DNA of 64,000 nucleotides from JAMLIN01 sp041676645 (lineage in GTDB: Bacteria > Pseudomonadota > Gammaproteobacteria > Burkholderiales > Burkholderiaceae_E): the NCBI GenBank assembly GCA_041676645.1, contig JBAYRO010000007.1, forward strand, positions 1-64,000, in the 5' to 3' direction. Positions 57,052 to 64,000 of this stretch are shown in pieces (position 1 is the stretch's first letter; every line of letters begins with the position of its first letter). A program made the translations under genes and the position numbers. The notes under the pieces are model-generated. The model ran no database searches, was not told the origin of the DNA, and was given only the letters and a program-made list of their open reading frames with translations.

Positions 57052-58389
57052 TCAGCGGACGCCCTGGGCGGCGCCTTCCGGCCCGCTCGCCGGGGCCTGC
57101 GGCGCGCTTTCGGGCCGGATGATCCGGCCCGCGCCGAAGCGCAGGCTGAAGCGACTGCCCTTGCCGGCCCGGCTCTCGATCAGCAGCTCGGCGCCGTGGC
57201 GGTTGGCGATGTGCTTGACGATCGCCAGGCCCAGGCCGGTTCCCCCGGTGACGCGCGACCGCGCCCGGTCGACCCGGTAGAAGCGCTCGGTCAGCCGCGG
57301 CAGATGATCGGCGGGGATGCCGATGCCGGTATCGACCACCGAGATCGCGCCGCGGCCGCGCTGCTCGAGCCATTCGAGGGAGATGCGGCCGCCTTCCGGG
57401 GTATAGCGCACCGCATTGCTGAGCAGGTTGCGGATCGCGCTCTCGATCTCGGAGCTCACGCCGAGCAGGCGCAGACCCGGCGGGATGCTGGACTCGATCG
57501 TGTGCCGGCCGCCGGACAAGGCCCCGGCATCGGCGATCAGGCTGTCGCAGAGCGGCTCCAGCGCGATCGATTCGTCGGCCGGCTTGTCGATCGCGGATTC
57601 GAGCGAGGACAGGGTGAGCAGGTCCTCGACGAGGCGCTGCATCGTCCGGCTGTGCTTGGCGATCGATTCGAGGTGACGGCGCCTTTCGTCGGGATCGAGG
57701 TCGAGCTCCAGCATGGTTTCGGCGAAGCCGCCGATCACGGTGATCGGGGTGCGGATCTCGTGCGACACATTGGCGACGAAGTCGCTGCGCATGGTGTCGA
57801 GCCGCGCCTGGTCGGTGATGTCGCGGATGATCAGGAGCTTCTTGGCGTCGTCGCTGGCGTGCAGCCGGATCTCGAACGTCCGTCCGGGCCGGTTCGGCAG
57901 GGCCAGCCGCAGGGACGCGGCGTACTGGCCCGCATCGAGATAGTCGATGAACTCGGGTTGGTTCAGGAAATGGTGAACCGGCCGGCGGTTGCCGAAGACG
58001 CTGTGCAGGTCGCGGGCCGTCACGTTGGCCCATTCGACATGATTGAAGCGATCGAGCAGCATCAGCCCGTCGGGCAGCCGATCGACCGCCGCGCGCAGCT
58101 GCTCGAGCTCGTCGGACAGCTCCGCACGCTCCTCGGATTCGAGCCGCATGAAGCGGGCGAGCTTGTCCATCGGGCGTCGCCAGCCGGCGAAGCCGATCGG
58201 TACGTCGCGCATCTTGGGCAGGCCCGACCAGTGGTTCAGGCGACCCAGGAAATAGCCATGATAGAAGCCGAGCAGGATCACCCAGGCGCCCAGCCAGGTC
58301 GCGGCGGCCAGCGGCATGCCGGCGCGATACAGTGCCGCGCCGATGAGGGCGACGAGCACGGGAATGCCGAACGCCGTGGCATTCATCAT
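57052..58389 (-). CDS. phoR: Phosphate-regulon sensor histidine kinase PhoR
   Basis: A 445-residue kinase. Two N-terminal helices (about 5-50), a PAS-like region (about 95-200, LPDGLMLLDRFNHVEWAN), the H-box FVANVSHEIRTPITVIGGFA with the phosphorylated His, the N-box IESAIRNLLSNAVRYTPEGG and the G-boxes VVDTGIGIPADHLPRLTERF and GTGLGLAIVKHI. PhoR phosphorylates PhoB when phosphate is scarce. It overlaps the phoB stop by 4 nt, so the two are coupled. It converges on the pst operon. Confidence 0.95.
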   Translation of the reverse strand: MMNATAFGIPVLVALIGAALYRAGMPLAAATWLGAWVILLGFYHGYFLGRLNHWSGLPKMRDVPIGFAGWRRPMDKLARFMRLESEERAELSDELEQLRAAVDRLPDGLMLLDRFNHVEWANVTARDLHSVFGNRRPVHHFLNQPEFIDYLDAGQYAASLRLALPNRPGRTFEIRLHASDDAKKLLIIRDITDQARLDTMRSDFVANVSHEIRTPITVIGGFAETMLELDLDPDERRRHLESIAKHSRTMQRLVEDLLTLSSLESAIDKPADESIALEPLCDSLIADAGALSGGRHTIESSIPPGLRLLGVSSEIESAIRNLLSNAVRYTPEGGRISLEWLEQRGRGAISVVDTGIGIPADHLPRLTERFYRVDRARSRVTGGTGLGLAIVKHIANRHGAELLIESRAGKGSRFSLRFGAGRIIRPESAPQAPASGPEGAAQGVR

Positions 58390-59072
58390 GCAGGGGCGAG
58401 CCGGTAGCCGCCGCCGCGCACCGTCTCGATCAGCCGGTCGTGGCCGCTCGGGCGCAGCGCCAGCCGCAGCCGGCGGATATGCACATCGACGGTGCGTTCC
58501 TCGATGTAGACCGTGTCGCCCCAGACCTTGTCGAGCAGCTTCGAGCGCGACAGCACCCGGTCGGGGTTGCGCAGGAAGTAGTACAGCAGCTTGAACTCGG
58601 TCGGACTGAGGCCGACCTCGGCATCGCCGGCGAAGGCGCGATGGGTGGCCGGCTCGATGCGCAGGCCGGCGACCTCGACCGGATCCTCGGACACCTCGGG
58701 CGCCGAACGGCGCAGGATCGCGCGGACCCGGGCCAGCAATTCGCGCGGCGAGAACGGCTTGGTGACGTAGTCGTCGGCGCCGGACTCGAAGCCTTGCAGC
58801 TTGTCGCCCTCCTGGGCGCGGGCGGTCAGCATGATGATCGGGATGTCGCGGGTGCTGGCCCGTTCGCGCAGCCGGCGGATGAAATCGACGCCCGAGATGC
58901 CCGGCAGCATCCAGTCGAGCAGGATCAGGTCCGGGCGCTCGGCATCGATCATCGATGTTGCGCTGTCGGCGTCGCCCGATTCGCGGGCAAGGTAGCCAGC
59001 ATGGCGAAGGTTCACTGCGACCAGTTCCCGGATGGCGGGTTCGTCTTCGACGATGAGTATCCTCGCGGACAC
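58386..59072 (-). CDS. phoB: Phosphate-regulon response regulator PhoB
   Basis: A 228-residue response regulator: receiver with acidic pocket in ILIVEDEPAIRELV, phosphorylated Asp in LILLDWMLPGISG, Lys in DDYVTKPFSPREL; then the OmpR-type winged helix with LSPTEFKLLYYFLRNPDRVL and VDVHIRRLRLAL. It activates phosphate-starvation genes at the Pho boxes. The start is a GTG at 59072, which gives the usual PhoB length; an ATG further up would add a non-homologous extension. A Pho box lies upstream. Confidence 0.95.
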   Translation of the reverse strand: MSARILIVEDEPAIRELVAVNLRHAGYLARESGDADSATSMIDAERPDLILLDWMLPGISGVDFIRRLRERASTRDIPIIMLTARAQEGDKLQGFESGADDYVTKPFSPRELLARVRAILRRSAPEVSEDPVEVAGLRIEPATHRAFAGDAEVGLSPTEFKLLYYFLRNPDRVLSRSKLLDKVWGDTVYIEERTVDVHIRRLRLALRPSGHDRLIETVRGGGYRLAPA

Positions 59073-59103
59073 GGCAAGCCTCGTGGTGGTACGGGCTTTC
59101 AGA

Positions 59104-59754
59104 TTATGACAAAGCTTTGACCGTTTCATGACGGTCGGCCGGCCCGCTCCAGGAATAGCGCAGCGGCCCTCCGGGCGGGCGGTTGCGGCCGACGGCGAGA
59201 CGCCAGGCGTCGACTCGCAGCGGCGGCTCGAGCAGCGGCGCGGGCGCGGCCTGCGGCCGCGCATTGCGTACCAGCGAAAGATGCGGGACGAGGGGCCGTT
59301 CATCGAATTCGCAGGGCATCGCCCGCAGCGCCTGGCGCAGTTCGTCGGCGAGCCTCGCCAGCCAGCCGGGCGTCGCATCGGGTCCGGCCCAGAGCAGTGC
59401 CGGCCGCCCGCCGCCGCCGAAGCGGCCGAGCCGGGTGAGCGGGAGCGGCGGCCAGGCGGGGCCGTCACCGATCCCTGCGACGGCGTTCTCGAGGCGCCTG
59501 CCGAAACCGGCTTCGCGGGCGCCGATGAAGGCCAGCGTCAGGTGGATGTCGTCGGCGGCCAGCGGCCAGCCCCCGGCATCGGCGGCGATCCCGTCAGCGA
59601 GCCGCGCGAGGGCGCCGGCGGCGCCAGCATCGGGGAGAAGAGCGATGAAATACCGGAAACGCCCGACGGGCGTGGCGCACGCGCCGACCGGCAGGCCCGG
59701 CTGCCCGGGTGGCTCGTGCGACACTGTGGATCGATCGATCTTGCGTTTACCCAT
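59104..59754 (-). CDS. thpR: RNA 2',3'-cyclic phosphodiesterase (2H family)
   Basis: A 216-residue 2H phosphoesterase with the two HxT/HxS motifs: DDIHLTLAFIG near residue 67 and PLVPHLSLVRNARP near 157. It belongs to the ThpR/LigT family, which opens 2',3'-cyclic phosphates of RNA. The first 30 residues or so are not conserved, and a GTG at about 59667 may be the true start. The stop codon overlaps the Pho box of phoB. It is divergent from galE with 11 nt between the two start codons as annotated. Confidence 0.85.
   Translation of the reverse strand: MGKRKIDRSTVSHEPPGQPGLPVGACATPVGRFRYFIALLPDAGAAGALARLADGIAADAGGWPLAADDIHLTLAFIGAREAGFGRRLENAVAGIGDGPAWPPLPLTRLGRFGGGGRPALLWAGPDATPGWLARLADELRQALRAMPCEFDERPLVPHLSLVRNARPQAAPAPLLEPPLRVDAWRLAVGRNRPPGGPLRYSWSGPADRHETVKALS
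59105..59133 (-). promoter_or_regulatory. Pho box of the phoBR operon
   Basis: Read on the minus strand: CGTCATG, GGTCAAA and TGTCATA, 11 bp apart (plus-strand positions 59127-59133, 59116-59122 and 59105-59111). This matches the PhoB box consensus (TGTCA repeats). It lies inside the last codons of thpR. It gives PhoB control over its own operon. Confidence 0.82.
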
Positions 59755-59765
59755 CGGGAGCTGCC

Positions 59766-60869
59766 TTGGACGACAGGGAACATTCCCCCCGCCTTCATTC
59801 TGCCTGCAAGGTGCTGGTCACCGGCGGCGCCGGCTACATCGGCTCGCATACCGTGGTCGAGCTGGTCGGCGCCGGCCATGAGGTCGTGGTGCTCGACAAT
59901 CTGTCGAACGCCTCGCCGCGCTCGCTCGAGCGCATCGAGCGTATCACCGGCGTTCGCGTGCCCCTGGTGGTCGGTGATATTCGCGACGCGGCCCTGCTGC
60001 GCGAGCTGCTCGCGCGCGAGCGCTTCGACGCCACCATGCATTTCGCCGGCCTCAAGGCGGTCGGCGAATCGGTCGAGAAGCCCCTGGCCTACTACGACTG
60101 CAACATCGCGGGCACGACGACCCTGCTCGAATGCCTCGGCGAAGCCGGGGTGCGCAATTTCGTGTTCAGCTCGTCGGCGACCGTCTATGGCGACCCGGAG
60201 TCGGTGCCGATCCGCGAGGAGGCGCCGACCGGGCCGACCAATCCCTATGGCCGCACCAAGTGGATGATCGAGTTCATCCTGCGCGATCTCGCCGCCGCCG
60301 ATCCGCGCTGGTCGATCGGTATCCTGCGCTATTTCAATCCGGCCGGAGCCCATCCGAGCGGCCTGATCGGCGAGGATCCGCGGGGCATCCCCAACAACCT
60401 CATGCCCTTCGTGGCCCAGGTCGCGGTCGGCCGGCGCGAATCCCTGTCGGTCTTCGGTGGCGACTACCCGACCCGCGACGGCACCGGCGTGCGCGACTAC
60501 ATCCATGTCGTCGACCTCGCCCGCGGGCACCTGGCCGCGCTCGAGCATGCCCGCAAGGGGGCCGGCGCCTTCACCGTCAACCTCGGAACCGGGCTCGGCT
60601 GCTCGGTCCTCGAGATGATCACCGCCTTCGAGCGCGCCAGTGGCCGGCAGGTGCCCTACCGGATCGTCGAGCGGCGGGCCGGCGACATCGCCGAATGCTA
60701 TGCCGACCCCGCGCATGCCGCCGAGCTCCTCGGCTGGCGCGCGAACCTGGGAATCGACGCGATGTGCGCCGACGGCTGGCGATGGCAGCAGGGCAACCCG
60801 CAGGGCTACGCGGAAATGGGGTCAGAGGAAATGGGGTCAGACACCATTTCCGATGGAAATGGTGTCTGA
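59766..60869 (+). CDS. galE: UDP-glucose 4-epimerase with REP-derived C-terminal tail
   Basis: A 367-residue SDR-type epimerase: KVLVTGGAGYIGSHTVVELV, FAGLKAVGESVEKPLAYYDC, SSSATVYGDPESVP, catalytic YGRTK and ILRYFNPAGAHPSGLIGEDP. It interconverts UDP-glucose and UDP-galactose. No ATG is available before the Rossmann motif except far upstream; a TTG at 59766 with GGGAG in front is chosen. The normal end NPQGYA is followed by a tail encoded by the REP element at 60812-60879, ending SDGNGV; the stop lies inside the palindrome. The fold itself looks complete. Confidence 0.93.
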   Translation: MDDREHSPRLHSACKVLVTGGAGYIGSHTVVELVGAGHEVVVLDNLSNASPRSLERIERITGVRVPLVVGDIRDAALLRELLARERFDATMHFAGLKAVGESVEKPLAYYDCNIAGTTTLLECLGEAGVRNFVFSSSATVYGDPESVPIREEAPTGPTNPYGRTKWMIEFILRDLAAADPRWSIGILRYFNPAGAHPSGLIGEDPRGIPNNLMPFVAQVAVGRRESLSVFGGDYPTRDGTGVRDYIHVVDLARGHLAALEHARKGAGAFTVNLGTGLGCSVLEMITAFERASGRQVPYRIVERRAGDIAECYADPAHAAELLGWRANLGIDAMCADGWRWQQGNPQGYAEMGSEEMGSDTISDGNGV

Positions 60870-60879
60870 CCCCATTTCC
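60812..60879. repeat. REP-type palindrome, copy 2, at the 3' end of galE
   Basis: Perfect 25-bp arms (60827-60851 and 60855-60879) around a 3-nt loop, preceded by a partial third arm, GGAAATGGGGTCAGA, at 60812-60826. It shares its core word with the palindrome at 22362. It lies between the convergent galE and panC genes and carries the galE stop codon (60867-60869). Probable bidirectional transcript end. Confidence 0.85.
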
Positions 60880-60890
60880 GTTTCCGTGTT

Positions 60891-64000
<3,110 letters not shown>

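Overview
The window is GC-rich chromosomal DNA with very tight gene packing. It carries the conserved blocks queA-tgt-yajC-secD-secF, pcnB-folK-deoxynucleoside kinase-panC, pstSCAB-phoU facing phoBR, and a split pntAA/pntAB/pntB transhydrogenase. Together with homogentisate and gentisate catabolism, a PHA synthase and a cytochrome c' gene, this points to a betaproteobacterium, probably of the order Burkholderiales or a close relative. That placement is inferred from gene content and order only; no rRNA or marker tree was available.

Layout. 1-1387: end of glcE and all of glcF (glycolate oxidase). 1388-3974: a degenerate chromosomal integron. It has a remnant of an integron integrase on the minus strand, an attI-like site, three gene cassettes (two unknown small proteins; a frameshifted ParE/RelE-type toxin with intact antitoxin; a HicAB pair), two well-formed attC sites and one collapsed site. 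3975-7580: fpr, hmgA and fahA (NADPH-flavodoxin reductase, then the last steps of tyrosine/homogentisate breakdown). 7579-12189: a long palindrome, an operator-like palindrome, and a putative catabolic operon (aldehyde dehydrogenase, hydroxyisobutyrate-type dehydrogenase, lactonase-like metallo-hydrolase, secreted cyclase-family hydrolase). 12489-16246: small secreted or membrane proteins, an isochorismatase-type hydrolase, a dehydrogenase fragment and an MFS transporter. 16395-19347 (minus): the proton-translocating transhydrogenase. 19531-23859: mnmA, an FMN glutamate-synthase-like protein and purB, with a 55-nt REP palindrome between the last two. 23902-25784: cytochrome b561, cytochrome c' and a second b-type cytochrome.

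25786-31363 (minus): secF, secD, yajC, tgt and queA. 31433-33415: a one-piece membrane module, copper nitrite reductase and cytochrome c. 33514-33600: tRNA-Leu(CAA). 33769-39314: a PHA synthase followed by an unusual translationally coupled pair, a 652-residue protein of unknown function with a PhoU/DUF47-like C-terminal region and a pyruvate-phosphate-dikinase-like protein with no substrate barrel. 39439-44761: regulators and small-molecule enzymes, including a catalytically degenerate SDR and a truncated metallo-beta-lactamase remnant. 44835-45605 (minus): a GDT1-type manganese exporter under a yybP-ykoY riboswitch. 45666-48124 (minus): MaoC, HAD and MscS-type genes. 48240-52170 (minus): the 3-hydroxybenzoate/gentisate operon with a MarR regulator, then a nitronate monooxygenase. 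52318-59133: the phosphate-starvation regulon, with Pho boxes of three 7-bp repeats spaced 11 bp in front of both pstS and phoB. 59104-64000: thpR, galE (its 3' end lies inside a second REP palindrome), panC, deoxynucleoside kinase, folK and the 3' part of pcnB.

The strongest candidates for new biology are the barrel-less PPDK with its PhoU-like partner, the DoxX-NirK-cytochrome c fusion, and the decayed integron with its toxin-antitoxin cassettes.
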